47,514 nt of DNA from NCBI GenBank assembly GCA_947371865.1, contig CANBRH010000005.1:1-47514 (forward strand), read 5' to 3'. The notes below the pieces were generated by a model that saw only the letters and a program-made list of their open reading frames with translations, did no database searches and was not told the DNA's origin. Source of the stretch: Actinomycetota bacterium (GTDB lineage: Bacteria; Actinomycetota; Actinomycetes; Nanopelagicales; Nanopelagicaceae). Each line of letters opens with the position of its first letter. Within the stretch, counting starts at the first letter, position 1. The translations under genes and the position numbers were made by a program. Of this stretch, positions 32,735-40,902 are shown piece by piece.

Positions 32735-33199
32735 ATGGCAAGACGAATCGGTGTAACTGTGATGGCGACATCCATCGCATTTCTCTCAACTCCAGTTGTA
32801 TTTGCCAACAGCACGGCCTCGCCAGCCCCAAGCTCGAGCATTTCTGCCACGCCCACTGCTGCAGGTCCCACTGTAAAAACCCACCATATTGTCGTTTCGG
32901 GTCAACCGCTTACTACCGACCAAAAAGTTGGCATGAGCCTGGCTAAGAAAACTTTGTCCACTGCATTGAGAACTGCCAAATCGACTTTCCAGCTATTTGT
33001 CGCCGATTCACAAGCCAATCGTGACCAGGCGATCCTTGCCGCAAACGGCGACAAGAAAGCCAAGCTCGAAGCTAATGTTCAATTTAAAAGCGCACTTGCA
33101 GTAGCTCGGCAAAATATGCAAAACGCGATTTCTCAAGCAAACATGGAGTACTGGAACACTCTCAACAAGTTAGGGATCATTTCGCCCCAGCCGAAGTAG
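32735..33199 (+). CDS. Secreted Ala/Gln-rich protein, unknown function
   Basis: 154 residues with a clear signal peptide (RRIGVTVMATSIAFLSTPVVFA, cleavage near ANS) and a short Ser/Pro/Thr-rich segment. Residues 60-150 form a predicted long helical hairpin rich in Ala, Gln, Asn and Lys, with no cysteines and no membrane anchor. I do not recognise a family; the helical pattern resembles small exported coiled-coil proteins. AAAGGGA precedes ATG 32735. It diverges from the esterase gene with a gap of 106 bp. Confidence 0.75.
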   Translation: MARRIGVTVMATSIAFLSTPVVFANSTASPAPSSSISATPTAAGPTVKTHHIVVSGQPLTTDQKVGMSLAKKTLSTALRTAKSTFQLFVADSQANRDQAILAANGDKKAKLEANVQFKSALAVARQNMQNAISQANMEYWNTLNKLGIISPQPK

Positions 33200-33230
33200 T
33201 TTGAGGAATTGGCGGAAAATACAATTTCGG

Positions 33231-33620
33231 TTAGTGGAGCGGAATATCTTTGCCGCTAAGTCTGTAAATTCCCAGAGCGATAACTAGAGCAGGGATTGCA
33301 TTCCAACTCTCGTTAGAGCTTTTGGACATGGCATTCACAATAGTGCTGAGAATAAAAAGAATTGTGACCGATCGTGAAAGCAGGAGAACCTTGCGCGACC
33401 AAGCGCCGTTTCGCTCCACCAAAAGGTGTGCAAAGTAAATCAAATAGAGCGAGAAGAGCCCGACCACAAAGTTTGAGAATCTGATACCAAACGGGAGCGA
33501 TTTATATTGCCCGCCGGACACATGCGAAAGGACCCAGTGGGCATTTGCGGTGGAGGCTAAGAGCAGGACCGCGTTGAATGCCAGTGACACGGAAACGGCC
33601 AGCCAAATAAGTCTCTTCAT
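33231..33620 (-). CDS. Four-helix membrane protein, unknown function
   Basis: A hydrophobic protein of 129 residues from ATG 33620 (MKRLIWLAVSVSLAFNAVLLL), with four likely membrane helices and a short basic C-terminus. The frame continues 39 codons further upstream, but that part is polar, cysteine-bearing and overlaps the divergent hydrolase gene, so it is rejected. TATTCT on the minus strand (plus 33628-33633) ends seven bases before ATG 33620, which supports this start and a leaderless transcript. No family recognised. Confidence 0.65.
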   Translation of the reverse strand: MKRLIWLAVSVSLAFNAVLLLASTANAHWVLSHVSGGQYKSLPFGIRFSNFVVGLFSLYLIYFAHLLVERNGAWSRKVLLLSRSVTILFILSTIVNAMSKSSNESWNAIPALVIALGIYRLSGKDIPLH

Positions 33621-33661
33621 ACGGTTGAGAATACTGGAGCCTTTATGAATAAACTGCAGGC

Positions 33662-34213
33662 ATGAGCAATTTTCCTGATCGTGATAACGCTGCCCTGATT
33701 GTGATCGACGTTCAAAATAGCGTGGTGCCTGATGCATGGAATCGCGATGGTGTTATTGCCAATATAAATTCTTTGGTGGAACAGGCACGCGAGGCCGGCA
33801 CCCCCGTTATCTGGGTCCAACATTCTGAAGAAGGTATGGCGATCGGGAGTGACAATTGGCAGATCGTTCCAGAATTAAAACCACTGGAAAATGAGCCCAA
33901 TATTCGCAAGCTTTACCGCAGCTCCTTTGAAGAGACCAATCTTGAGTCTGTTTTAGCCGAGTTGAAAGTAGAACACCTTTTCATCACCGGAGCGCAGAGC
34001 AATAACTGCGTTCGCCATACAACCCACGCCGCCCTGGAACGAGGCTACGACGTCACCTTGGTTGAGGATGCTCATACGACTTCAGATAGCCAATGGGATT
34101 CCGGCACGCTGCCAGCGTCAGTGATCGTCGATGAAACCAATCAAAACTTCATGAACTATTCGTTGCCCGGTCGGGTGGCGAATATTGAGACGACCGAAAA
34201 GGTTATTTTCTAA
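33662..34213 (+). CDS. Isochorismatase-like cysteine hydrolase
   Basis: A 183-residue member of the isochorismatase superfamily (nicotinamidase, carbamoylase and allied hydrolases). The catalytic triad is visible: Asp in LIVIDVQNSV, Lys in RKLYRSSFEET and Cys in GAQSNNCVRHTTHAA. The nicotinamidase metal-ligand motif is not clear, so the substrate stays open. TAAACT at 33650-33655 precedes ATG 33662 by six bases, another leaderless-type start. It is divergent from the small membrane protein and upstream of metY. Confidence 0.9.
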   Translation: MSNFPDRDNAALIVIDVQNSVVPDAWNRDGVIANINSLVEQAREAGTPVIWVQHSEEGMAIGSDNWQIVPELKPLENEPNIRKLYRSSFEETNLESVLAELKVEHLFITGAQSNNCVRHTTHAALERGYDVTLVEDAHTTSDSQWDSGTLPASVIVDETNQNFMNYSLPGRVANIETTEKVIF

Positions 34214-34320
34214 GTATTCCCAAAGTTTGCGCGCGGATCGAAGCCGAAGGCGCTAGCGATAGCACTTATGCCGCGTCCGCTCTATTGAATTCGCCTTGCA
34301 GGTGCGACAAGGTTGCGGGC

Positions 34321-35640
34321 ATGGTTAATAGAGAAGATTGGTCATTCGATACCCAACAAATTCACTCTGGACAATTTCCGGATCCAGTTACGGGCTCCAG
34401 ATCGTTGCCGATTTACCAAACTACGGCTTATCAATTTCGCGATACTCAACACGCGGCAAACCTCTTTGGAATTGCTGAAGCAGGCAATGTTTATACCCGC
34501 ATCAACAATCCAACTCAGGATGCCGTCGAAAAACGCTTATCTGTGCTTGAAGGTGGCGTTGCCTCATTGCTGGTTGCTACGGGAATGGCAGCCACCGCCT
34601 ATGCCATCATGAATGTTGCTGAAGCCGGCGATCATGTTGTTGTTAGCCGAAATGTGTATGGCGGCACCTACAACCTCTTCAATTACACCCTCCCGAAGTT
34701 TGGCTTGCAATTTACCTTCGTTGAAGATGCCAGCAATTTAGATGCCTGGCGCGCCGCGGTGCGTCCAAATACCAAAGCCTTTTTTGGCGAGGGAATTTCT
34801 AATCCATTAGGCGCGGTCTTGGACATTGAAGGAATAGGCAAAATCGCCCATGAAGTAGGCGTTCCGTGGATCGTCGATAACACGATTGCGACCCCATACA
34901 TAACCAAACCCATTGAATACGGCGCTGACATCGTCACCCACTCAGCCACAAAGTTCTTATCTGGGCACGGCAGCGCCATGGTCGGGGCCATTGTGGATTC
35001 TGGAAATTTTGATTTTGCTGCAAATCCCAAGAAGTTTCCGGGTTTTAATGAACCCGATCCCAGCTACAACGGTCTGGTCTATGCCCAGACTCTCGGAGTG
35101 GGTTCTTCATTCGGCGCCAACTTGGCTTATATTTTTAAAGCGCGCCTTCAATTGTTACGTGACATCGGTGCGTCCGTTTCGCCTTTCAATGCTTGGCTAT
35201 TGGCTCAAGGTCTGGAAACACTCAGCCTGCGTATGCAGCGACATATAGAAAATGCACAAGCGATTGCTGAATGGTTGGAAGTTCAGCCTGGCGTCGAACA
35301 CGTCAGCTATGCGGGTTTGCCATCGTCAAAGTGGCATGCACAGGCTCTGAAATACGCACCTAAGGGCGCTGGCGCAGTTATGTCATTCGAAATCTCAGGA
35401 GGTTCAGTGGCGGGGCAGAAATTCGTCGAAGGGCTGGAACTCTTCAGCCATGTCGCCAACATTGGTGATGTTCGATCGCTGGTTATTCATCCTGCATCAA
35501 CAACGCATTCACAACTCAACCCTGAAGAACAGATCGCGGCGGGCATTACTCCGGGAATGGTTCGGTTGAGTATTGGTCTGGAAGATATTTCAGATATTAA
35601 ACGCGATCTCTTATTGGGTTTTGCCGCAGCCCATAAATAG
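34321..35640 (+). CDS. metY: O-acetylhomoserine (thiol)-lyase
   Basis: PLP enzyme that makes homocysteine from O-acetylhomoserine and sulfide (direct sulfhydrylation). At 439 residues it is in the long MetY class, rather than the shorter MetB/MetC type. Features: DTQQIHSGQFPDP and RSLPIYQTTAYQF at the N-terminus, YTRINNPTQDAVEKRL, ASLLVATGMAAT, and the PLP lysine in HSATKFLSGHG. The start is ATG 34321; the TTG at 34285 would prepend a cysteine-rich stretch with no family match. The upstream 107 bp have no recognisable SAM riboswitch. With hom downstream in the window, it gives a path to methionine. Confidence 0.93.
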   Translation: MVNREDWSFDTQQIHSGQFPDPVTGSRSLPIYQTTAYQFRDTQHAANLFGIAEAGNVYTRINNPTQDAVEKRLSVLEGGVASLLVATGMAATAYAIMNVAEAGDHVVVSRNVYGGTYNLFNYTLPKFGLQFTFVEDASNLDAWRAAVRPNTKAFFGEGISNPLGAVLDIEGIGKIAHEVGVPWIVDNTIATPYITKPIEYGADIVTHSATKFLSGHGSAMVGAIVDSGNFDFAANPKKFPGFNEPDPSYNGLVYAQTLGVGSSFGANLAYIFKARLQLLRDIGASVSPFNAWLLAQGLETLSLRMQRHIENAQAIAEWLEVQPGVEHVSYAGLPSSKWHAQALKYAPKGAGAVMSFEISGGSVAGQKFVEGLELFSHVANIGDVRSLVIHPASTTHSQLNPEEQIAAGITPGMVRLSIGLEDISDIKRDLLLGFAAAHK

Positions 35641-35669
35641 TAAGTCGTGTTATCGGGCTTGGGAGCTTG

Positions 35670-36002
35670 CTAACCTCGAAATGAGAGATCGTGCTTCTTC
35701 ATTTCCGCTACCAGGATTCGAATTGCATTTGGCCCCATGCCGTGGAGTTCCTTCACTGCGGATAAGGAAACTTTGCGGAGATCGCTCAGCTGGTAAAAAC
35801 CTTCATCGATGAGCGCCCGCCTAGCCGGTGCTGCTAAACCGATCTCGCGCCAATTGCCATCCTGTTCAAAGTATTCATCTTGAGGAGAGGCTGCCTTGGA
35901 GGCTACTTGTGCCTGTGCCTGCTTGGTTGCACGATTTGCGGCCGCAGCTTTCTTAGCTTGAGAGGCTAACATCTTGACCTTGGCGGGAGAGGGTTTTGCC
36001 AT
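35670..36002 (-). CDS. Small protein with RpoA-CTD/helix-hairpin-helix-like fold
   Basis: 110 residues in two parts. Residues 1-42 are a basic Ala/Lys/Gln helix (KMLASQAKKAAAANRATKQAQ), and residues about 52-110 resemble the C-terminal domain of RNA polymerase alpha: LAAPARRALIDEGFYQLSDL followed by LSAVKELHGMGPNAIRILVAE, a helix-hairpin-helix with Gly-Met-Gly-Pro. This suggests DNA or RNA binding. It is convergent with metY (29-bp gap) and lies beside tRNA-Leu. Such small proteins occur in actinobacteria and elsewhere as 'DNA-binding protein' without a known role. Confidence 0.78.
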   Translation of the reverse strand: MAKPSPAKVKMLASQAKKAAAANRATKQAQAQVASKAASPQDEYFEQDGNWREIGLAAPARRALIDEGFYQLSDLRKVSLSAVKELHGMGPNAIRILVAEMKKHDLSFRG

Positions 36003-36047
36003 GGCTCAAGGCTAGCGTTTTGGGAATTACTGAGAAAAATTACCGAG

Positions 36048-36128
36048 TGCGGGAGGCGGGACTTGAACCCGCACGTCCGAAGACACAGGTTCCTAAGACC
36101 TGCGTGTCTGCCATTTCACCACTCCCGC
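36048..36128 (-). tRNA. tRNA-Leu (anticodon UAG)
   Basis: On the minus strand the acceptor stem GCGGGAG / CTCCCGC, D-arm, anticodon stem-loop CAGGT-CTTAGGA-ACCTG with anticodon TAG, a long class II variable arm (TGTCTTCGGACG region) and T-arm GGGTTCAAGTCCC are all visible. The discriminator is A at 36048 and CCA is not encoded. The long variable arm and anticodon identify leucine. Confidence 0.96.
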
Positions 36129-36207
36129 TGGAGATAGGAGAAGGCTAAGGTAAGTCGTTCAATCGACCAAACTGGCCGCTTTTGCGCCTCATAAGGAGCG
36201 TTTACCT

Positions 36208-37365
36208 ATGTCCCTCACTCCGACTCCCGCGGATAAATTCACCTTCGGCCTCTGGACTGTTGGCTGGCAGGCACGTGACCCCTTTGGTGACGCGACTCGC
36301 GCTGCCTTGGACCCGGTTCGTAGCGTTAATGAATTAGCCGCTCGCGGTGCATATGGTGTGACTTTCCATGATGATGACTTGATTCCTTTTGGTTCCAATG
36401 ATGCCGATCGTGCGGGGCATATTGCCAAGTTTAAGAAGGCGCTGGCCGAGACCGGCATGAAGATTCCCATGGCGACCACCAATCTTTTTACGCACCCGGT
36501 CTTTAAAGACGGTGCGCTGACTTCCAATGATCGTGACATTCGTCGATATGCACTTCGCAAAGTGATGCGCAATATTGATCTGGCTGCTGATCTGGGCGCT
36601 CAGATTTATGTCTGCTGGGGTGGCCGCGAAGGCGCTGAATCCGACGGTGCTAAAGATGCCTACGTTGCCCTAGAGCGTTATCGCGAAGGCTTCAATCTCT
36701 TGGGCCAGTACGTGATCGATAAAGGTTATGACATGAAGTTTGCTATTGAACCAAAGCCCAACGAGCCCCGTGGCGATATTTTCTTGCCCACGATTGGTCA
36801 CGCCATCGCCTTCATTAATTCTTTGGATCATCCAGAAATGGTTGGCGTTAACCCTGAAGTCGGTCACGAACAAATGGCCGGGCTTAACTTTGTTCACGGA
36901 ATTGCTCAAGCTCTTTATCACGGCAAGTTGTTCCATATTGATCTCAATGGCCAGCACGGTCCCAAGTACGACCAAGATTTGGTCTTCGGCCATGGCGATC
37001 TCAAGTCAGCCTTCTTCTTGGTTGATCTCTTGGAACGCTATAACTATCAAGGTCCAAAGCACTTTGACTACAAGCCGGCACGCACCGAAGATGACAAAGG
37101 CGTTTGGGCATCTGCTAGTGCAAACATGCGCACTTACTTGTTGCTAAAAGAGCGCGCCTTGGCCTTCCGCAACGATCCACGGGTACAAGCCGCCATGGTC
37201 GAATCTCGGATCAATGAATTGACGGTTCCAACATTGGCTGCTGGTGAAACCTGGAAGTCGTTAGTTGATGATTCCTTCGATGTAGAAAGCGCAGGCGAGC
37301 GAGGCTATGGCTATGAAGCTTTAGATCAGCTGGCTTTGGAGCATTTGATGGGAGTCGGACTGTAA
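36208..37365 (+). CDS. xylA: Xylose isomerase
   Basis: Converts D-xylose to D-xylulose (and D-glucose to D-fructose). At 385 residues it belongs to the shorter actinobacterial class I. Conserved features: FTFGLWTVGWQARDPFG, VTFHDDDLIPFG with the catalytic His, VCWGGREGAE, the metal-ligand segment AIEPKPNEPRGD, GVNPEVGHEQMAGLNF and HIDLNGQHGPKYDQD. ATG 36208 follows AAGGAG at 36191-36196. No xylulokinase gene is in the window. It is convergent with the xylose-type ABC importer, and the two units share a terminator. Confidence 0.96.
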   Translation: MSLTPTPADKFTFGLWTVGWQARDPFGDATRAALDPVRSVNELAARGAYGVTFHDDDLIPFGSNDADRAGHIAKFKKALAETGMKIPMATTNLFTHPVFKDGALTSNDRDIRRYALRKVMRNIDLAADLGAQIYVCWGGREGAESDGAKDAYVALERYREGFNLLGQYVIDKGYDMKFAIEPKPNEPRGDIFLPTIGHAIAFINSLDHPEMVGVNPEVGHEQMAGLNFVHGIAQALYHGKLFHIDLNGQHGPKYDQDLVFGHGDLKSAFFLVDLLERYNYQGPKHFDYKPARTEDDKGVWASASANMRTYLLLKERALAFRNDPRVQAAMVESRINELTVPTLAAGETWKSLVDDSFDVESAGERGYGYEALDQLALEHLMGVGL

Positions 37366-37402
37366 GGGAGACTCCCCGAAGATATTGGGAGTCGGACTGT
37401 AA
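37350..37402 (+). repeat. 16-bp direct repeat at the xylA stop codon
   Basis: GGGAGTCGGACTGTAA ends the xylA reading frame (37350-37365) and recurs exactly at 37387-37402 in the untranslated tail. A small inverted pair GGGAGACTCCCC lies between the copies. It looks like a partial duplication of the gene end. Confidence 0.9.
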
Positions 37403-37417
37403 TCGTTTTACAGCATT

Positions 37418-37457
37418 AAAAAAGCGGACTTGGTGAATTTCACCGAGTCCGCTTTTT
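37418..37457. terminator. Bidirectional terminator between xylA and xylH
   Basis: AAAAAGCGGACTTGGTG and CACCGAGTCCGCTTTTT pair around a five-base loop AATTT, with A-runs and T-runs on the two sides. It serves both convergent transcripts. Confidence 0.93.
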
Positions 37458-37468
37458 ATTGAGATTGG

Positions 37469-38692
37469 TTAACTGCCGCCGCCTTTACGGGAGATGGCAT
37501 CAACGCTGGCGGAGATCAAAAGGACCAAACCAGTGACGATGAACTTGATGCCGGCTGCATAACCCAGCAGACCCATTCCGTTGTCGATGACGGCAACGAC
37601 CAGACCGCCAAGGATGGCATCGCGCATCTTGCCCTTGCCACCGAAGAGGCTGGTGCCGCCAATAACGGCTGCTCCTACGGCATAGAGCAGAGTCGAGCTT
37701 CCGCCGGTTGTAGGGGAGACCGAGTTCTGCCGTGAAGCAAAGATCAAGCCAGCAACAGCGGAGAGTGCCGAACAGATGATGAAGGCTGAAATGCGGACCC
37801 ACTTCACATTGATGCCAGAACGTCTCGCGGCCTCTGCATTACCACCGACTGCATAGAGGTGACGGCCAAACGCGGTGCGATTGAGGACGAAGGTTCCGAT
37901 AACAAGGAGGAAGAGAATCACGGGTACGACATATGGAATGCCCTTGAGGCTCACTAGTTGTGGGTTATTGCTGCGCTCGAGGTTGAGGGCATAGACCGCA
38001 ATACCGGTAACGCCTAGCAAACCAACAGTCTTGAGAACCCACAGTTGCATGAGTTCGGTCTTCAAGCCCACCTTGCGACGGGCATAGACCCGACGAAGTC
38101 CGCTGAGGACATACATGGCTCCGCAGGCGATGTAGAAGATCCAACTAATGGAAACATTCATATTGCTGTTCTCGACCGAGAGCACAGTCGGATCTTCCAT
38201 ACGAATGGTTCCGCCTTCACCAGCAAGCAGGAGCAAGAGCCCTTGGAAGGCAAGGAAGGTCGCCAGCGTTACGACGAAGGAAGGAATACCCAGGAAGGAG
38301 ACCAACCAACCGATAAAGAGGCCAAGTGCAATTCCAACGACGATGCTGATGGGAAAGGCAATCCACCATTTGAAATTGTGGTTGGTTACCAAAATAACCA
38401 GAACTGCCCCACAAACACCTGATGAGTAACCAGCAGAGAGATCGATCTCGCCCAGCAATAAAACAAAGACCAAGCCCATGGCGATCACAATGACCGCAGC
38501 GGCTTGAGTTAATAGGTTGGCAAAGTTGCCCGGGGTTAAGAACGAATCTTGCATCACACTGAAAACGGCGCAGAGTACAAGTAGACCAAGGACTGCTGGT
38601 AGCGCACCGATGTCGCCAGATTTAATGCGTGACCAATAATCTTGTGCAGCACCCTTTAATGGATGAACGGTGACTTCGACTTCAGTGCTCAT
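37469..38692 (-). CDS. xylH: Xylose-type sugar ABC transporter permease
   Basis: A 407-residue integral membrane protein of the RbsC/XylH permease family, about ten helices. Recognisable stretches are VFVLLLGEIDLSAGYSSGV, GIPSFVVTLATFLAFQGLLL and AVGGNAEAARRSGINV, the last being the coupling loop with the ATPase. Its ATG overlaps the stop of the ATPase gene by four bases (ATGA), so they are coupled. The neighbouring binding protein and xylose isomerase support xylose as substrate. The gene assignment to xylH rests on this context plus the length, longer than RbsC. Confidence 0.9.
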   Translation of the reverse strand: MSTEVEVTVHPLKGAAQDYWSRIKSGDIGALPAVLGLLVLCAVFSVMQDSFLTPGNFANLLTQAAAVIVIAMGLVFVLLLGEIDLSAGYSSGVCGAVLVILVTNHNFKWWIAFPISIVVGIALGLFIGWLVSFLGIPSFVVTLATFLAFQGLLLLLAGEGGTIRMEDPTVLSVENSNMNVSISWIFYIACGAMYVLSGLRRVYARRKVGLKTELMQLWVLKTVGLLGVTGIAVYALNLERSNNPQLVSLKGIPYVVPVILFLLVIGTFVLNRTAFGRHLYAVGGNAEAARRSGINVKWVRISAFIICSALSAVAGLIFASRQNSVSPTTGGSSTLLYAVGAAVIGGTSLFGGKGKMRDAILGGLVVAVIDNGMGLLGYAAGIKFIVTGLVLLISASVDAISRKGGGS

Positions 38693-39453
38693 GAATTAGC
38701 TCCAATCGAGGCCACGCCTGCTGATTTTCCGGTGGTGATGAGTTCGATAACTTGATTTGAAGTAACGTCGGCCTTGCGCACTTGAGCTGCCATCTGTCCC
38801 AAATAAAGAGCGGCAATATTGTCGGCTACTTCGAAGACGTCGTTGAGATTGTGGCTGATGAGAATGACGCCGATGCCACTGTCGGCCAACCTGCGAACGA
38901 GATGGAGCACTTGTTCGGTCTGCGAAACACCGAGGGCGGCGGTTGGTTCGTCGAGGATAACTACCTTGTTATTCCACAGAACGGCGCGGGCAATAGCAAC
39001 GGTCTGGCGTTGACCTCCAGAGAGGGATGAAACCGTTTGGCGTATGGACTTCACAGTACGCACGCTTAGACCATCAAGCGTCTTGCGCGCCATGACTTCC
39101 ATGGCAGATTCGTCTAACACCATGCCTTTCTTCTGCTCGCGTCCCAAGAACATGTTATGAACGATGTCGAGGTTGTCGCAGAGCGCCAGGTCTTGGTAGA
39201 CAACTTCAATTCCCAGAGCAGTTGCATCGCGTGGACCGTGAACTTGGACTTCATTATTGTCAAAGAGATATTGCCCGCTGTCGGGGGTGTAAATACCGGC
39301 GATGCATTTGATCAACGTCGATTTACCGGCGCCGTTATCTCCAACAAGCGCGGTCACTTCGCCGGGATAGACATCCAGGTTTACATCGCGCAAGACGTGA
39401 ACGGGACCAAATGATTTGTTGATGGAACGTAATGAAAGTATGGGCTGCGCCAC
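38689..39453 (-). CDS. xylG: Sugar ABC transporter ATP-binding protein, single domain
   Basis: Energises the importer. Walker A GDNGAGKSTLIKC, signature SLSGGQRQTVAIARA, Walker B VVILDEPTAALG and the switch His in LISHNL are all intact. The 254-residue protein has one ATPase domain, whereas E. coli XylG, RbsA and relatives have two fused domains of about 500 residues, so a homodimer must serve here. This short form is common in actinobacterial CUT2 operons. It lies between the binding-protein and permease genes. Confidence 0.9.
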   Translation of the reverse strand: MAQPILSLRSINKSFGPVHVLRDVNLDVYPGEVTALVGDNGAGKSTLIKCIAGIYTPDSGQYLFDNNEVQVHGPRDATALGIEVVYQDLALCDNLDIVHNMFLGREQKKGMVLDESAMEVMARKTLDGLSVRTVKSIRQTVSSLSGGQRQTVAIARAVLWNNKVVILDEPTAALGVSQTEQVLHLVRRLADSGIGVILISHNLNDVFEVADNIAALYLGQMAAQVRKADVTSNQVIELITTGKSAGVASIGANS

Positions 39454-39566
39454 TGTATGCCTTTCGTTCGATCTCTTCGGGAAGTTCTCATTTTCAAGAA
39501 ATGATTTTTCTGTACATGGAACTGCTAAATCTTAATTGGATTGCTCTAACGGCACTATAGAAATAA

Positions 39567-39597
39567 GCGCCCAGTTTCGATTACTCGAACCAGGCGC
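39567..39597 (-). terminator. Hairpin between binding-protein and ATPase genes
   Basis: GCGCCCAGTTTCGA and TCGAACCAGGCGC pair with a TTAC loop, about 35 bases downstream of the xylF stop on the minus strand. The minus-strand tail after it is TTATTTCTATAG, a weak T-run. Position suggests partial termination or 3'-end stabilisation, letting the binding protein be made in excess over the ATPase and permease. Confidence 0.65.
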
Positions 39598-39632
39598 CTA
39601 TTCAATTACACCAGCTGTAGTTATCTAACTAC

Positions 39633-40706
39633 TTAGATGCCGTACTTCTTGCAGAGAGTCTCAAGGCCCTTGCAAACATCAGCGCGCTTCTGGAATCCGT
39701 CAGCAATAACAACCTTGACGTTAGCCTTTGTGATTCCGACTGGCTTTAACAGAACTGAAGGAACGTTGACTGTTCCGTTGTTTGTTACGCCAGTAGCAGC
39801 AGATGCCTTCTTGCCATTGAGGAGAGCTACTGCAAGTGCAGCAGCACCGTTTGCCTCGGCCTTGATGGCCTTGTAAACGGTGTTGGAAAGGTCACCGGTC
39901 AAGATGGCGCGGAGGCCATCAACGGTTGCATCTTGTCCAGATACGCAAACCTTGCCATTGAGCTTGTTCTTCTTCAGAACTGCAACTGCTGCAAGTCCGA
40001 GGCCTTCGTTTGCAGAAACTACTGCATCGAGTTTGCCGCCAGCCTTGGTGAGTTGTTGTTCGAAGATGGTTCCGCCCTTGACGTTATCCCAGCCGGGAAC
40101 AGCTTGGTCGTCAACGAGGGTGTAAGCACCGGACTTGATCAATGGGCGGATGACTGAGTCATAGCCCTTCTTGAACAAGGTGGCGTTGTTATCGTCTGGA
40201 GAACCATTGAGGTAAACGATGCGAGCCTTGGTCTTTCCGGCGGCCTTGAGGCAGTTAACAATTCCGGTTCCTTGTAGTACACCAACGGCGGTGTTATCGA
40301 AGGAGACGTAGTAGGACTCGGAACCATTCAAAGTTAAACGGTCGTAGTCAATTGTTGGAACGCCTTGAGCCTTTGCCTTGTCCTGAACTGCCTTGGCAGA
40401 TGCGGAATCAAGGTTGACCATGATCAAAACCTTTGCACCCTTGGTGAGCATTTGATCAGCAATGGTCTGGAAAGCTGTCTTGTCGCCATTTGCGTTCTGG
40501 ATGTCAGCGGTTACGCCAGCAGCCTTGAAAGCCGCAGTAAGGAATGGACGATCTGCAGTTTCCCAGCGGTTTGAAGAAGCGGCATCTGGGAGGATGACGC
40601 CAACGAAGCCCTTTGCGGCAGCGTTTGCTGAGGTAGATGCAAAACCAGTAAGTGCGAGTGCTGCTGTTGCAATAACGGCAGTAAACGCGATACGTCGCTT
40701 GGTCAT
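39633..40706 (-). CDS. xylF: Xylose-binding periplasmic-type protein
   Basis: Extracellular sugar-binding protein, 357 residues from ATG 40706. A signal peptide is clear (TKRRIAFTAVIATAALALTGF, cleavage near ANA). There is no lipobox cysteine, unusual for a Gram-positive importer. The mature part matches XylF-type periplasmic-binding domains: FVGVILPDAASSNRWE, PTIDYDRLTLNGSESYYVSFD and YLNGSPDDNNATLFKKG. The frame runs 18 codons further upstream (to 40760), but that part has no signal character and AAAGG lies 11 bases before ATG 40706. Two palindromic sites lie just upstream of the gene. Confidence 0.92.
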   Translation of the reverse strand: MTKRRIAFTAVIATAALALTGFASTSANAAAKGFVGVILPDAASSNRWETADRPFLTAAFKAAGVTADIQNANGDKTAFQTIADQMLTKGAKVLIMVNLDSASAKAVQDKAKAQGVPTIDYDRLTLNGSESYYVSFDNTAVGVLQGTGIVNCLKAAGKTKARIVYLNGSPDDNNATLFKKGYDSVIRPLIKSGAYTLVDDQAVPGWDNVKGGTIFEQQLTKAGGKLDAVVSANEGLGLAAVAVLKKNKLNGKVCVSGQDATVDGLRAILTGDLSNTVYKAIKAEANGAAALAVALLNGKKASAATGVTNNGTVNVPSVLLKPVGITKANVKVVIADGFQKRADVCKGLETLCKKYGI

Positions 40707-40715
40707 ATGTGAAAT

Positions 40716-40786
40716 TACCTTTCGAAGGTGCCTCTCGTGGCCAAACCTGCATTTGGCCATACATTCGAGACAGCCTTCGAAAGGTA
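40716..40786. promoter_or_regulatory. Paired palindromic sites in the xylF leader
   Basis: TACCTTTCGAAGG (40716-40728) and its exact reverse complement CCTTCGAAAGGTA (40774-40786) flank a hairpin TGGCCAAA / TTTGGCCA (40739-40759). Each outer site is itself a near-palindrome centred on TTCGAA, with centres 55 bp apart. They may be operators of a sugar-responsive regulator (LacI or ROK type are common at xylose operons), or alternative RNA stems; the sequence does not decide. Confidence 0.65.
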
Positions 40787-40902
40787 GTCTTCACGAGAGA
40801 AAAGGTCACGAGTTAGATCTCGACAAATAGGACATTTTTGTTAACGGTTTGATAACGAAAATTGGGAATATGTGCAAGTGCCGAAACGGTAACCTTGCCC
40901 AG

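Noticed and set aside
33621..33737. N-terminal extension of the four-helix membrane protein (start at 33737)
   Set aside because: The extension overlaps the divergent hydrolase gene and is polar and unlike a signal. A better start with a -10 box exists at 33620.
34214..34320. SAM-responsive riboswitch upstream of metY
   Set aside because: The 107-bp gap is short and I could not find the conserved core or pseudoknot of any SAM riboswitch class.
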